64,000 bases of DNA from Blepharisma stoltei (GCA_914767885.1 CAJZBQ010000046.1:1-64000), one strand, 5' to 3'; positions 35,457 through 47,527 are shown, counted from the first letter of the stretch. Translations and numbers: made by a program. The notes: generated from the sequence alone by a model not told the origin.

Positions 35457-36054
35457 ATGGAAGGGAGGAGTGAATACGACTACCTTTTCAAATTAGTAAT
35501 TGCTGGTGACTCTGGGGTTGGGAAATCATGCTTATTGATTCGTTTTTCATATGACTCTTTCACAGAGAGCTACATCACAACAGTTGTGTCGATTTCAAAG
35601 TCAGAACTTTAGACTTAGGAGAGACCTCAGTTAAATTAAAGATTTGGGATACAGCAGGGCAAGAGCGATTTCGCAATATTGCAACTACCTATTATAGAGA
35701 CGCTGATGGATTCATGATAGTTTTTGACAAAACAGACCGTGATTCCTTTCAAAATACAGATGGGTGGATGGATGAAGTTAATCGTCACGCAAATGAGCAC
35801 GCCATCAAGATGCTGGTGGAAACAAATCAGATCTGTGCAATCGTGATCAGATTACTATAGAAGAAGCTGAAGAGAAAGCCAAGAGATATGGCATCCCATA
35901 CATTGAAAAAAGTTCAAAGATCTCGTACCATGTCGATTTAGCTTTCACGACGATTGCTAGAGAATTAATAAAGCAAAGACAAGCGTTTGGAACCCCTCTC
36001 GTCTCTGAGCCTGCTCAAAAGGTCAGTTTGGCAACAGAGATAGAAATGCAATAA
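35457..36054 (+). CDS. Rab-like small GTPase, 199 aa if two single-base gaps are corrected
   Basis: ATG 35457, TAA 36052-36054. The GTPase motifs are clear: GDSGVGKS (P-loop), ITTV(G)VDFKVRT (switch I/Rab), [12 protein letters not shown] (switch II), GNKSDL and EKSSK. One G is missing near 35585 and another near 35818; adding one base at each G-run gives a continuous 199-codon protein. Both losses in G-runs suggest assembly error, though decay is possible. The protein ends ATEIEMQ, with no C-terminal Cys pair for prenylation, so it either does not bind membrane in the usual way or its last exon differs. Vesicle-traffic role is by family. Confidence 0.8.
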
Positions 36055-36517
36055 ACCATAACTGATACTGATAATTCTTATAGTTCTTTTAAATTATACT
36101 TTTAGAGCTCTTTTTGATACCTCTCTACTCTGCCGCTCCTTTTCAAAATAAGGCTCTTGCTCAGGTTGTCTAATTTCTTTCATCCTTTTCAGATCATCTT
36201 TAAAATTTCATTAGAGCTTGCTTCTGAAAATTCTATTGTGAGGGCAACCTTATTTCCGCATATAACACAAGAATTCGCTTAAAGGCTTTTTATAGTTGTC
36301 TTTCTCTTATTTTAATATTAATGGTATTTTTATAAATTATTTAGTCTTCTTTTTACAATTATTTAAGCTTTACAAATAATTTTTTTTAAAGTTTAATTAA
36401 CTTATTTTTGAATATTCTACGTAGCCTACTCCCGCTCTTTTTTTCCTATTGCTTTTTTATTTTTTTAAGCTTAGTAATTGGATAACATAAGCAGCGAAAA
36501 TTGTTAATTAGTTTGAA
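36055..36517. other. AT-rich spacer between convergent genes
   Basis: No gene seen between the Rab-like gene and the minus-strand hypothetical gene. Confidence 0.5.
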
Positions 36518-37219
36518 TTATTTTTCATCAAAAGTTTCACTATAAGCAGCTCCTTCTAGAGACAGAAGCTTATCAATGAATTCTTTTGTAAATTGCTCAT
36601 ATTTTTCATCTCATCCGTGCAGTTCATTAAACTTCACAGTTTTCAAAGCACCTTTCTCTTGCTTTTCTGTTTTATCAAGAATCATGCCAAATTCTTTATC
36701 GTTCTCATAATATTTTTCTTCTTCTAGCTCGGCTTCTGATTCATTTTTATGATATCTTAAAGTGTGTTGGGATGAATTAAGTGGCATTATTGAATTGTTT
36801 TTCGAAATTTCATCAATACTTTCATCAAAATTGCAATTTTCTAAATCTATTTCATCATTTATTGTCAGTATTTTTTCTTTTAGGGTGGGATAATTATCTG
36901 TGTTTAGTTCTTTGCTTTCGGGTTCTAACTCAATTTTTTGGCACTGTAAATGCTCAAATAGAGATTTTGGTATTTTTCTTGCTTTAAAGATCGGTCTATC
37001 CACAATTTCTTCTTCTCTATTAAGAAGTCTGATGCAGCTTCTAATTTCAGTCATAAAGAAAAAGGGTTCAGGGATTGTAGCTTTCTTTGAATGAGATTTA
37101 AAAATATTGCCATTTGGAGCAGCTTTAAGCATTTTATTTCTATTAGTTTCTTCGAAATCATTGATAATTGGCGCAGAAGACTTTCGCTTGTGGAAAAATT
37201 GAGAAAAGTCTTTTTGCAT
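36518..37219 (-). CDS. Hypothetical acidic protein, 233 aa
   Basis: ATG 37219; one UGA (Trp, in ELHGWDEKYEQF) precedes the TAA at 36518-36520. No IES or intron. The N-terminus is basic and polar; the middle has IRSCIRLLNREEEIVDRPIF, and the second half is rich in Glu/Asp/Asn with short helices (ESEAELEEEKYYENDKEF). No known domain recognised. It is divergent from the cathepsin gene, with 478 bp between their starts. Confidence 0.75.
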
Positions 37220-37697
37220 GTTTATTTAATTTATCTAAAATCTTAATTGAATTTTGTTTTCAATTTTATTTCAAATATTTATATATTATTCGCATAGATT
37301 CAAAACCTAATAATTTTGATTGTTATAATCAAGAGAAGTGTTGATCGGCAAAATTTAAAATAAATCAGCCACTATAAAAATGGTATTGCGAATTCCAATA
37401 CAATTTATGCGCTATTTTAAAACCATAATAGATTAAAATCAAACCTTTAAACATATAATATAGCCAATAGGATCTGATGCCAGAAACGCAAAGCAATTGA
37501 GCAAAACTGCTACTGCATCAGTATAATAATTCATGGCTAGAATATTACATTTAGCCAAATTTTTTTATAAAAGTTAAAACCTTTGAATATTTTCAAACAT
37601 AAAAAAGAGCGAATTTCACGTTTTTAGAACTTCGTAATTATTTAGTTAAACCTTTCTATCTGTTGATTTCTCAACAGAATATGGCGAATTTAATAAA
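37220..37697. promoter_or_regulatory. Divergent intergenic region
   Basis: 478 AT-rich bases between the hypothetical gene and the cathepsin gene. No specific motif recognised. Confidence 0.35.
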
Positions 37698-38603
37698 ATG
37701 AAGCTTTTCTTACTTACAGCTTTAGTTGCTCTTGCTTTGTCAGGGCCAGCTATTGTCCGTGACCCATCATCTCCTATTTTAACTCAAGAAGACATCGACT
37801 TCATCAACCAAAACCAAGATTCATGGACAGCCTCACTCGATTGGGTTGGCTCAATGACCTACGAAGAAGCCCAAAAATACGCTTCCACTGAAATCAAGCC
37901 AAGAGAGTTTCCAGAATACAACTGGGGAGCCATCCTCGATAACTTCCAAGCCCCAGCAAGCTTCGACTCAAGGAATCAGTGGCCATCTTGCATTCATCCA
38001 ATTCTTAACCAAGAACAATGCGGCTCATGCTGGGCTTTTGGAGCCACTGAAGCCCTTTCAGACAGACTTTGCATCGGTTCTAAAGGATCAATTAACGTCG
38101 TCCTTTCTCCTCAATATTTAGTTGACTGCGACCATCTGAACTTAGGATGCAATGGAGGCAACCCAGACCTTGCTTGGAGCTTCATGAAATCCAAAGGAGT
38201 GCCTGCATATTCTTGTGTTTCATACACAGGCGCTAATGGAAAATGCCCATCCACTTGTGATGACGGATCTGAATTCCAATTCTACAAAGCTGCAAGTGTT
38301 AATACTTACAGTGGACCATCTTCAATCCAAGCTGCTATTCTGGCTGGAGGTCCAGTAGAAACAGGATTTTCCGTTTATCAAGATTTTATGTCTTACAGTG
38401 GTGGTATTTATAAGCATACGACTGGAGACTATCTTGGAGGGCATGCTGTAAAAATTATTGGATGGGGTAACCAAAATGGAACAAATTACTGGATTTGCGC
38501 AAACTCGTGGGGAACTAGCTGGGGTCTACAAGGATTCTTCTGGATTGCCTTTGGACAATGTGGAATTGATAGTCAAGCTGTTGCAGGAAGCCCTTCAGTT
38601 TAA
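37698..38603 (+). CDS. Cathepsin B-like cysteine protease (family C1A), 301 aa
   Basis: ATG 37698 to TAA 38601-38603, intact, no IES or intron. Signal peptide MKLFLLTALVALALSG; a propeptide to about residue 83; mature domain from APASFDSRNQWPSC. Catalytic residues: Gln105, Cys111 (NQEQCGSCWAF), His249 (GGHAVKIIGWG) and Asn269 (NSWG). LGCNGGNP follows the cathepsin B pattern. The His-His occluding loop that gives cathepsin B its exopeptidase activity is not seen, so endopeptidase activity is more likely. A secreted or food-vacuole protease is the expected role. Codon use is richer in C/G than neighbours, suggesting high expression. Confidence 0.95.
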   Translation: MKLFLLTALVALALSGPAIVRDPSSPILTQEDIDFINQNQDSWTASLDWVGSMTYEEAQKYASTEIKPREFPEYNWGAILDNFQAPASFDSRNQWPSCIHPILNQEQCGSCWAFGATEALSDRLCIGSKGSINVVLSPQYLVDCDHLNLGCNGGNPDLAWSFMKSKGVPAYSCVSYTGANGKCPSTCDDGSEFQFYKAASVNTYSGPSSIQAAILAGGPVETGFSVYQDFMSYSGGIYKHTTGDYLGGHAVKIIGWGNQNGTNYWICANSWGTSWGLQGFFWIAFGQCGIDSQAVAGSPSV

Positions 38604-38656
38604 GATAACAAATATTCATTTTTATATGTTCAAGTTAATTTAAATTCTATTTAAAA

Positions 38657-39194
38657 TAATTAGTTTTTAGATCTTAGTCTTAGTCTTAATTAAATTTATA
38701 GAGTAGCTCCCGGCCAGGACCGAAGGTCCTTTTCTTCCGCCTTTTGGACGCCTCGCTTGCTTTCCTTGCCCTGCTCCCAGTGTGCACCTAAGTGCCACAG
38801 GCTACCACTCAGCTCCTTCCGGTCATGGGACTTGGTCATGCTATCCCGGAAGTAGGCGGACTGGGTCACCGTGCTTCACGTCGCCAGACTAGGGTTAGAG
38901 CTAAGGATTAACTCCTTAGCTCTTGTCGGCTCCTGCCATGCCCTCCAAATTGGCACTAGCGGTCCCTAGAGGAAAAACCATTTTTGCCCCGTGTCCTATA
39001 GGGACGACCCTAGGATCGTCGTTGCTGGACTGGGAGGGAAACCTAGCCGGACACAAACTACCAGTACCCATTCCAGACCTTTCCCTGGGGGCGGATTGGC
39101 TTCAGGCCGCAGCAAGGTCCCCAATCTCGCCACAGTTCCGGGAGAGGACGGGTCGGTGTCGTCGCTATTTTATTTGTGTAATTAGTTTTTAGAT
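38657..39194 (-). mobile_element. SINE-like retroposon, intergenic
   Basis: Body 38673-39178 with 16-bp duplications TAATTAGTTTTTAGAT (38657-38672, 39179-39194), tail CTTAGT repeats at left, 5' end AAAATAGCGACGACACC at right. It lies 53 bp after the cathepsin stop. Any open frames in it are GC-driven and not genes. Confidence 0.9.
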
Positions 39195-40096
39195 ATCGTA
39201 ACAGGTAATATCAATTGCAAAAGTTATTAAATAGGCTTTATACAAAGCAAATGGTCAGATGTATCTGTTACCATATTTATAGTTCAAGCCAGAATTTTAA
39301 CTTATTAAATCAGTATGAGATTCATATTCATAAAACGGCATCAATATACTAATGGAATGTGCTCAAAAATTAATAATAAAACAAAGAATAATAAAAATTA
39401 TATAATTTAAGATGAATATTCTTAATTAAAAGATACAAATACAGATAAAAGCTAATGCATTATGTAATTTTAATATAAGTTGAATTATAGTTTTCAGAAT
39501 CTGTTATATGGCAAAACAGTTCTTTGTAATAGATATAAATATTATTACTCTCAAGACGAGATTGAAATTTGCATAGGTTATTACCTTGTGAATAATTATT
39601 ACTACTAGTCTTTTAGCACTGTGAACCTGCATTCAGCTCTTTCGTAAAATGCTGTATGTGAATAGCCAGTTAATTTTTAAGGACCTATCAATCTCAATTT
39701 AATGCTAAGCTCAGCACTATTAATTTTAGCACAGCTTTCCTATTGTTTTGTAATACTTATTTTGATAGAAAAGGAAACGGAATTATTTAAAAATGCAGGC
39801 TTAAATTCGAAATTTAAAAGAATAAGCGAAGATTTATAATAGCCTGAAAAAGTCTTTCTTAAAAGAAATATCGAAAACACCCGTTTTAAGAAAAATTAAT
39901 AAAATAAAAACTAAAATCCTTTTAAACTTTAAAGCATAAAATTGATGCATAAATCTAAAAGGAAGAGAGTTATTATATATTCTATAATAAATAACTAAAT
40001 GATAAAATACATAATTTTGTTTTGTTTGCGACTCATTCAAATCCACATGTTATTTGATATAAAAAGGATGGTTTTCCAATAATATATTTTTTAACT
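39195..40096. other. AT-rich spacer, nothing recognised
   Basis: No coding or repeat feature supported on either strand. Confidence 0.5.
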
Positions 40097-42735
40097 ATGG
40101 AGACCAAGAATTGCTTTAAGCAGAGCTGTAAGCATGAAGCTGAATATGTATGCAAATCCAATACTCCTGAATCTTATTTATGCAAAAGACACTTCGAGGA
40201 GTATGCTTCGAGCAATAGAGATCATAATTTTGAGCCCCTTTACTTACAGCCAGCTGAAGGGACAAGAGAGGCAATCATTAATATTCTTGAGAAAACAAAG
40301 CACAAGCAAGAAAGTTAAAGAAAAAGTATATAGATTCCTTCAGTAATTCAAAAAAAAATTTAAAAGATATCTTGGAAGCATTGGATTGCGATTCATTAAA
40401 AATAAGCAACTGCATCGAGCTGATTTCTCAGGCTCGAAAAATATCAAAATTGGAGAAAGACCCAATTTTAAAGCTGCTGACCTTACGCCCTGAAAAAGCT
40501 ATTAGAAAAGCGAAAAAGATATTTTCAGCTGAATCAGAGCCATTTAGCAGCATAAAATTATTTGCTGGAATGAGCAAAGAAATTGAGAAAATTATTGAAA
40601 GCTTCATCCAAGACAAAATCGAAACTTTTCTAGACCAAAGACTCCTAAAAATAGAAAAAAGTTTAGAAGAGCATGATAAAATTATCAATTTGGAGAATGA
40701 TCGGTTTGAAAAGGTAAAAGATTCTTTGTCAAGCCTGAAAAAGGAGCATAAAAAGAGTATAAGAAAATTGAAAACTGGAGACAAGAGACAGAACTTAAAA
40801 CGGAAAACGAAATGAGTTCATTTATGACTCAATTTCGTAGTATTACTGAAGATCTTGATAAAAAAATATCGAGTATCAAATTATCAATGCAAGCCACCAA
40901 TAATATTACTCCAAATATAGAAAATAGCTTATTAAATACTCAAGAAATAATGGATAAAAACAAAATTTATTCGATAAAGGAAATACCATTGAAGTAGAGC
41001 AAGATTTCAGAAGAATTTGCTCAATATATGAAAACCGCCCTTCAGATCCCTCACTAGTTCAAGCTTATCAAGATTATAGCACTGCTCATGCGAGATTGAC
41101 TTATCTTTATTATTACGGCTCTTCTACAGAAGAAGAGCCTTTTAGCAGCGATACTGCTTTATACATTTATGATACTGAAAACGAAAGAGAATTTAAGACA
41201 GAATTACTTCTTCACTCATGAGAGAGCAAAATGTTTTCTAGTCACAAAAGACTTATTTTTTCAAATATTAAAAAATGTTTTAAATTTGATAGTATAGATG
41301 CGATTTAACTATAAAATTAACGTTTATAAAACTCAATCTTCAAAATTATAAATTAGCAAGAGATTTAAAGAGATTAGTTTGAATTTTTTTTAATATATTA
41401 ATTCGTTCACGGATGGTCAAGCTTAAAATACCACACCCTTGACTACAGCCCTACCTCATCTGCATTCTGCCTATCATTGGATGTATTAAATATTAAATAT
41501 CTGTTGCTTATATGTAAATTTAAGGTCGAACCATGATTTGCAGTAGATTTATTATATGTCTTATACTTATAAGTATCGCTTTAATAGCTTATATATCTCT
41601 AGTACATTTTAATTGGCTTGCTTAATGTAAGAAGATAAGATATTTTTAGTTCAATCAAAAAATCAGTTTAATAATCCCAAAAGGAACTTTACGTAATAAT
41701 AGATTAGCAAATAGCATAAATGGCTGTATGAGAGATGAGAAATGAGAAATGAGGATGAGAGAGATAGGACACGACTTCGTTTAAAAATTGCATATTTAAT
41801 TAATAATAATTTCTGCCTTTGATAATATTTTTACTAATTACTGCTATACGATCTATACTTATTAATTTTCTAAATTTTTTTTATTAATATATAAATGGCG
41901 TTATGCGTTTATTAATCAACTTATTTTTATTATAAATTTCTAATTGCATGACAAATTATGTAATAAATACAATAATTTAATTCATTAGTTCTATATTAAT
42001 ATTAATTACCTAAGTTCAATGACTAAATACATATATGTGGGTGGGGTGGATTTTATGTTTGACGAAACGGAGAACGAAGAAGTTAAGAACACCCCTGTCA
42101 AGTGATATCTGCATAGTTCCGATTCCAAATTGTGGGTTATTTTGTTATGACAATTCAAAATCCTCCCCTGTTTCATTTCTAATTCTTGGCGATTGAACGG
42201 TTCGTAGACTGCCACAAGGAACTTCTTCTAATTATTCATCAGCTGTCTTTTTAATTGGAGTGTTTATTGCTTTGGAGGAAAAATTAAAGATAATCCCATA
42301 GCTGTATCAGAAAGGTATGATATGGAAAAAAATATATGGGCTGAATTAAAGCCTATGCCATGGTCTGATGATTCCTGCCATGCTGTGATGTATAATGGAG
42401 GTATTTTTATTTCTGGATATGAGAAACAAAATCTTTTGCGATACTCAATTGATACCGAAACTTTAAGGGTAATTCCTTTCCAATTTGGGGAAAAGAAAAG
42501 AAAGATCTTGATAAATTTAGATAGGTTGTACGTAATTGAAAGTTTTAATGGATTTATCTACGAAAGCCAAATTGGAGATGAGTTTATGTGGAAAAAGATA
42601 GGTAGATCGATACTCGGGCGCTTTTGCAGACAAGTTTATTGATCGTATAACAAAGGTGCGATATACATAAAAACATCTTCAAAGGCGAACTATAGATTTA
42701 TATTGAATCAAAACACTATGTCTCAGCTTTTGTAG
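40097..42735 (+). CDS. B-box zinc finger / coiled-coil / Kelch protein, frame broken by single-base gaps
   Basis: Starts METKNCFKQSCKHEAEYVC with paired Cys/His (residues about 6-45, B-box-like); then a long helical segment (LEALDCDSLKISNCIELISQ, IEKIIESFIQDKIETFLDQR); then Kelch-type beta strands: KYHTLDYSPTSSAFCLSLD, DICIVPIPNCGLFCYD, SVYCFGG, ERYDMEKNIWAELKPMPW. Ends SQLL then TAG at 42735. Frame changes near 40300, 40770, 40965 and 42259 are each repaired by one extra base in a short run, so assembly error is likely. One IES (41204-41422) is clear; another must lie between about 41490 and 42050. This B-box plus Kelch layout suggests a scaffold or ubiquitin-ligase adaptor; inference only. 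Confidence 0.7.
41204..41422. mobile_element. Diverged BogoMITE-like IES, 219 bp
   Basis: TTA at 41204-41206 and 41423-41425, left end CTTCTTCACTCATGAG, right part GTTCACGGATGG. Removal joins EFKTE-L-KYHTLDYS at the start of the Kelch region. Confidence 0.75.
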
Positions 42736-44097
42736 GAAAAATAGAAAGTAGATATAATAATATTTCTTAGAATAATTAGGTTACATTTATAATGCTTATT
42801 TATTTTATTTTTCATCAGACGAATATATAAAAATACTGATTTGGATTATTAATAAGTCCATTTTGATTTAAACTTTGAGATTCATAGGGTATCTAATTTT
42901 ATTTGGTATAAAGTGAATTTATTAGCCAAGTGATTAAATTGCCTAGATCCTGGAGAGCATGGTTTCCTTAATTGTAAAACAAGCAGCACTTAAAAATATT
43001 ATTGAAGAAAATAATGAATTAATTATATGTCAAAATAGCCATACAAATCATCCTCCAGGTGAGCGATTCAAGTGTGGCCTTAGAATGAAGAAGGGCTTAA
43101 ATGAGGCTTAATTCATTGCGATATTAGAATAAAAAAATATAAAAGAGAATGATATAATTTACTCAGACACGTTCTATCAAGAAACCATTAGTAACTTTTC
43201 ATTAATAACAAAAAGGAAAATATCAATTAAATTTTTTGAAGTTTTAATTAAAAGCAGTTCTATTTATCACAACTGCACAAACAGCAACTTATAAAGTTAA
43301 TCTGGGAAGATTATTTACTCCCCTCATTCTTGATCAAAAATCAATTTAATCAATAGTAGATTAAAAATTCTGGAAAATTAATTATTATTTACTGCTAAAT
43401 TTATATTAAAATTGTTTCTAATAAAATAATCATTCGCTAGTAACAAGATAACATGCACCATATTATAAATTGCTTATAATTGCATAAATGATTTTAAACT
43501 AATATCTACAAGATTCATTATTATTAAATATATGCAGTTTGATTTGAGCGCATGCAGAAGAGTTTAAAATATGAAATTCATTTCAATAAAGCATGAAGAG
43601 CAGGACTATATCATTTTTAAGGTTTTCATATAGCCATTTTGTAAACTATTTTATAGAAACAACTTTGTTTTGAAATATGGCTAGTGATTTTATTTAAGGT
43701 TAATACTTAAAATATCTAATGATGTATTAAGAAAATTAGAAATCATTGTTTTGTGGCCAAATAGCTATATAGTGTCTGCATTCGCTGCCTCCCTTGCTAT
43801 AAAGACTGCTCAAGATGGTGACATCAATAGATTAATGGCTTTAGTGGATAATGATTAAGATCTTAATATTAGCAGTATCTCTCAATTAAAGGTAAAATCT
43901 AAATAAGTAAGGGAAAAATCTATAAATAAGTGCTTATTCTGCAAGCAAGGCATTTTTAAAGTAACCGAATCCATTTAAAGATATCTATATTTTTTAAGAA
44001 AGGTTATCAAATTGCCCGAGGATGGCGCTATTTTGCTCCATCCTCGGGCAATTTGTATATTTTCCATTTCTGTAGAATTATATAAATTTATTAGGAG
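42736..44097. other. AT-rich spacer with a solo MITE end and a hairpin
   Basis: No intact gene. At 43318 a single TTTACTCCCCTCATTCTTGA resembles the left end of the Pogo-tail MITE, without a partner. At about 43770-43860 the text SAFAASLAIKTAQDGDINRL could be a scrap of an ankyrin-type gene. A short open frame begins near 42960. Nothing else supported. Confidence 0.45.
44009..44054. repeat. Palindromic hairpin repeat, minimal copy
   Basis: A single stem, AAATTGCCCGAGGATGGCGC against GCTCCATCCTCGGGCAATTT, with one mismatch; the terminal module of the repeat at 5121, 21818 and 50557 without the internal part. It lies 44 bp upstream of the pseudokinase start. Confidence 0.75.
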
Positions 44098-45036
44098 ATG
44101 TCTAATATAGACCAAAGCGTTGAATTTCAAACTGAGCCCTTTTCAAGTATGGATGAAAAGCTATCCCAAACCTGCATAATAAATTTTGAAGAGTCAATTG
44201 AATACTCACCAAAAAATATTAATAAAACAAAAGGTTCTATCAGAAATTATCTTTTAGAGCTCAGAAATGAAAGCATAAAATTCAAAGAAATGCTTATAAT
44301 AAAACCAGAAAATATTGAAATTTGTTCGATTGAAGAATTCTCTGTTAAAGGTGATTCTTTATATTTTCCGATGAAAATTATTAAATTTTCGGGTGAGTTT
44401 TATTTTCTTAAGCCTATAAGAAGTGAAAAAAAAATATATGGAGTTCATTTAGAAGTTTATTATAGATCTAGACTTAGATATAGCAGCATCGCTAAATGCA
44501 TCGGATATGTGAAATGAGAAAAATCAAAGTTTATAATTATTCAATACTTTTCGAAAACTCTTGACCAGTTCTTATCTGAGAACTTATCTATTTGCGATAA
44601 AATCACATTAATTATCAGTTTAACAAAAGGTTTGCTATTTTTGCATATGAAAAATTGTGTCAACATGAATATTACGCCATGAAGCATTTTTGTCGATGAA
44701 GATAGAAATGCGTATTTTTTTGATTTAGAGTGTGTTATGAACCTCAATATGGAGCCTCAGAGCAGCTTGGTTTATAAAGAGCCAGAATTCTCTGCACCTG
44801 AAGCTTTGGATGGGAAGCGCAGTTTTGCATGTGATATTTATTCATTAGGATTACTATTTTATTATATATTGACAGGAGGACCATACAGTGAATATATCGG
44901 AATGGAGAATTTGCCAAATGGATTCGAGGATTTAATAAAAATTATGATAAATTCGAATCCAAATAAAAGGCCTGATGCTTATTATATTATTGAAGAATTA
45001 GACAGAATTCTGATAGATATTAAGTCAAGCAGCTAA
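44098..45036 (+). CDS. Protein kinase-fold pseudokinase, 312 aa
   Basis: ATG 44098 to stop at 45036, one frame with two UGA (Trp140 and Trp195). The C-lobe is kinase-like: SAPEALDG (APE 233-235), ACDIYSLGLLFYYILTGG (Asp246) and NPNKRPDA (Arg291). The catalytic HRDxKxxN segment reads NMNITPWS (189-196): catalytic Asp is Asn, Lys is Thr, Asn is Ser. DFG is DLE (209-211), and no glycine-rich loop is seen, though Lys105 in YFLKPI may be the VAIK lysine. Phosphotransfer is therefore unlikely; a scaffold or regulator role is inferred. No IES or intron. Confidence 0.82.
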
Positions 45037-45433
45037 TCTATAATTTCCCATAAGCTTTAAGCTAAATAATTAAAAATGGCTTTTATTTATTAATTCTTTA
45101 TTTTTTATAAAATTTTATAGAATCTTAATTTTAAAATTATTTAATTGAACAAAACATGATAATTAATTATTAAAAGGAGTTTCTGTGCAATGTTTTACTG
45201 TAATAATGACTATTAATACTCTATGATTTTTGGATCAGCACAAAGCTGGATAAATATTTAGATTGCTAAAACGTAGAAATAAGTTTTTGAGGTTGCTATA
45301 TTGACAAACGATTGAAATAATTTAAAATAATTCCTTTCTTTGCTGGCATTAAAGATACAATGGCAGCGAGTTGCATTTAAATTACTTGATTGGTCGTTAA
45401 TGCAAGAAATTTTTAAATTTTTTTGAAAAATGC
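45037..45433. other. AT-rich spacer, nothing recognised
   Basis: 3' flank of the pseudokinase; no feature supported. Confidence 0.5.
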
Positions 45434-45744
45434 TAACACCCCCTCCATGAATGAACAAAACCATTGGAAAAATCCCACCAACCCTCAGTGAGCTAAAAAA
45501 ATTTTTATAAAAAAATAATTTGATATATAAATGATAATTAGAATAATGACATCTCTATCTAATTCTGTTTAATTTGCATTTTAAAACATAAATTTTATAA
45601 ATCAAATTAATTTTCACTTCTCAATTTTTACAAATGGAATGTTTTTAAGTTTTTTTAAAAATTTTTTCCTATAAATTTATATATAAAATTTTTAAAAAAA
45701 AAATTAACAAACCACATTTTTTTGTTCGTTCACGGAAGAGGGAG
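45434..45744. mobile_element. BogoMITE-like MITE, diverged, intergenic
   Basis: TAA at 45434-45436 and 45745-45747; ends CACCCCCTCCATGAATGAAC and GTTCGTTCACGG..GGAG. Body AT-rich with the usual layout. Confidence 0.82.
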
Positions 45745-45894
45745 TAAGTTAGGCATCATTTGCTCTAGAGATAACCAACAGAGTTGATTTTTTTGATTAC
45801 TTATCATAAAGGAGATGAGCAAGTCATACTTGTTTTAAACCTGAACCAGAAAATCCAGAAAACTTTTCATAAAATATAAGCAGAATTATGAGGC

Positions 45895-47077
45895 TTAAAC
45901 ACAACTAGCTTCCCCGCCCTTTAAACTGGAAACAAAAATCCTGTTCCAATTTTTTTAAAAAAATATAAATTAAGTTTATTTTTAGAAAAATGATTAAATA
46001 ATTAATCGATTCAGCGTGAAAAATGTTTTTGTTTAAATAACCTTCTGCTTTCGCTTTTTCCATTAAATTAGGTTTAAAAATTAATGTTTTCATCGATAAA
46101 TTTTCCTATTGAAAATTCAACTCAAAAAGCATAAAGTACCAAAAAATGAAAAATTTTGCAGTCGTTCGTTCCCATTTACAGGGGGTTGGGAATGAACTAA
46201 AGCCATATGAAATCAACTGGAGAATATTCCTCACAGTCTGAATTATCTTTCGCAAACTCGGAAACCAAAATTTCAGAAATATATTGATATTATATTTTAT
46301 AGAAACACAAACAATGATTTGAAAAAAAGGAAATAAAGAAGCTAAAAGTAGTGAGGATGATTTTACAAGCGCCAATGCTAGAGCTAATTCCACCCTTCCG
46401 TGAGCGAACAAAAAAATCTTGTTCGCTTACGGAGGGGGGTTAAATTGTTTTATTTTTAAAATTTATATATAAATTTTAGAGAGAAATTTTTTTTTTTCGA
46501 AATTAAAGAAAATCTCACATCGCAAAAAATTTATCCAAGTATTAATTTAATTTGCAAAATTTATGTTTTAAAACGCAATTGTTTTAAAATATAATAATAA
46601 TATATATAAATTAACTCGAGATTTCATTATACTAATTACCACTTATATATCAAAAATTTTTTCTATAAAAATTTTTTGTTCTTTCACAGATGAGAAGAGG
46701 AGGGATTTTGGGCAAAAAATAGCGATTTTTCTAATGGTTTTGTTCGCTCACGGAGGGGTGGAGTAAGATGATTAAGCCTAAGAATTTCATAAGGAGAAAA
46801 CAAATTGAGGATATTTGGTCCATAAGAAACTGGCAGAAATAATTAAAAGGAAGTTCCTCTTTGATAAGAGATATCTTGATGAGTCTAAGAATGAAAAAGA
46901 GATGATAAAAATAGTTTGACAGAAGATTATCACTTCCAGAGTTGCTGTTGAAAGAACCAAAACTACTAGAATCTCCAAAAGCTGAAAATTGATGGCTCAA
47001 TGATGGTAAAGCCAACACTCTCACGATAAATTCCGAAAGAAAAATAGCTATAAAAGCAAATTAAAGTTTTCATTCAT
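45895..47077 (-). CDS. Small multi-pass membrane protein, 170 aa, two IESs
   Basis: Proposed ATG 47077; one T must be added in a TTTT run near 47052 to keep frame (MNENFNLLL-IAIFLSEFIV). Pieces 47077-46764, 46384-46198 and 45905-45895 (TAA). After joining, two or three hydrophobic spans are visible: SSICFLLMKFLGLIILALAL, LLLASLFPFFQIIVCVSI and an N-terminal one. The protein ends SYGFSCV. No family recognised. The small-residue stretch GSFNSNSGSDN near residue 40 is probably a loop. Function unknown; the gene is divergent from the Rdx-domain gene. Confidence 0.6.
45906..46197. mobile_element. 292-bp IES with TTTAAACTGGAA-type ends
   Basis: AACTA at both boundaries (TA at 45906-45907 and 46198-46199). 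Ends GCTTCCCCGCCCTTTAAACT and TTACAGGGGGTTGGGAATG. Same family as 54450 and 59358. Removal gives YGFS-CV-stop, four codons from the end of the membrane-protein gene. Confidence 0.78.
46385..46763. mobile_element. BogoMITE-like IES in the membrane-protein gene
   Basis: TAA at 46385-46387 and 46764-46766, ends TTCCACCCTTCCGTGAGCG and CGGAGGGGTGGAG. Removal joins FLGLII-L-ALALALVKSS in frame. Confidence 0.88.
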
Positions 47078-47091
47078 GAAATCCAATATTC

Positions 47092-47424
47092 TTACTCCAC
47101 CCCCTCTGTGAACGAACAAAAAAATCTTATTCGCTTACGGAGGGGGTTAATTTTGTTTTTAAAACAAATTATATAAAATTTTAAAAAAAAAAATCCCACT
47201 TCGCAAAAATTGGAAAGCAAATACTAATTTAATTTGAAAAAAAATATTTTAAAACCCAATTTATTTAAATTAAACAGAATTAGTTTGAGATTTCATTATA
47301 CTAATTATCACTTATATATCAAAATTTTTTTCATAAAAAATTTTTTGTTCGCTCATGAGGAAGTGTTTTGAGCAAAAAATAGGGATTTTTTTTAATGGTT
47401 TTGTTCGTTCACAGAGGGAGGGGA
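47092..47424. mobile_element. BogoMITE-like MITE in a divergent promoter region
   Basis: TTA at 47092-47094 and 47425-47427. Left end CTCCACCCCCTCTGTGAACG. It lies between the starts of the membrane-protein gene (47077) and the Rdx-domain gene (47528), so most of this 450-bp germline promoter region should vanish from the somatic genome. Confidence 0.85.
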
Positions 47425-47527
47425 TTACATAAATTTCTTAAAGTAATATGCCAAAATCAGACTAAAATTTTGTATTTTCCATCTCTTTTATTTGGTAAAT
47501 TTATACAAAAACTCTTCAATTTAAAAT

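Noticed and set aside
38923-39192. GC-rich open frames in 38673-39178, 23300-23515, 28580-29002, 32157-32348 and 57685-57921 as genes
   Set aside because: All lie wholly inside retroposon copies, are not conserved between copies, and arise from high GC content.
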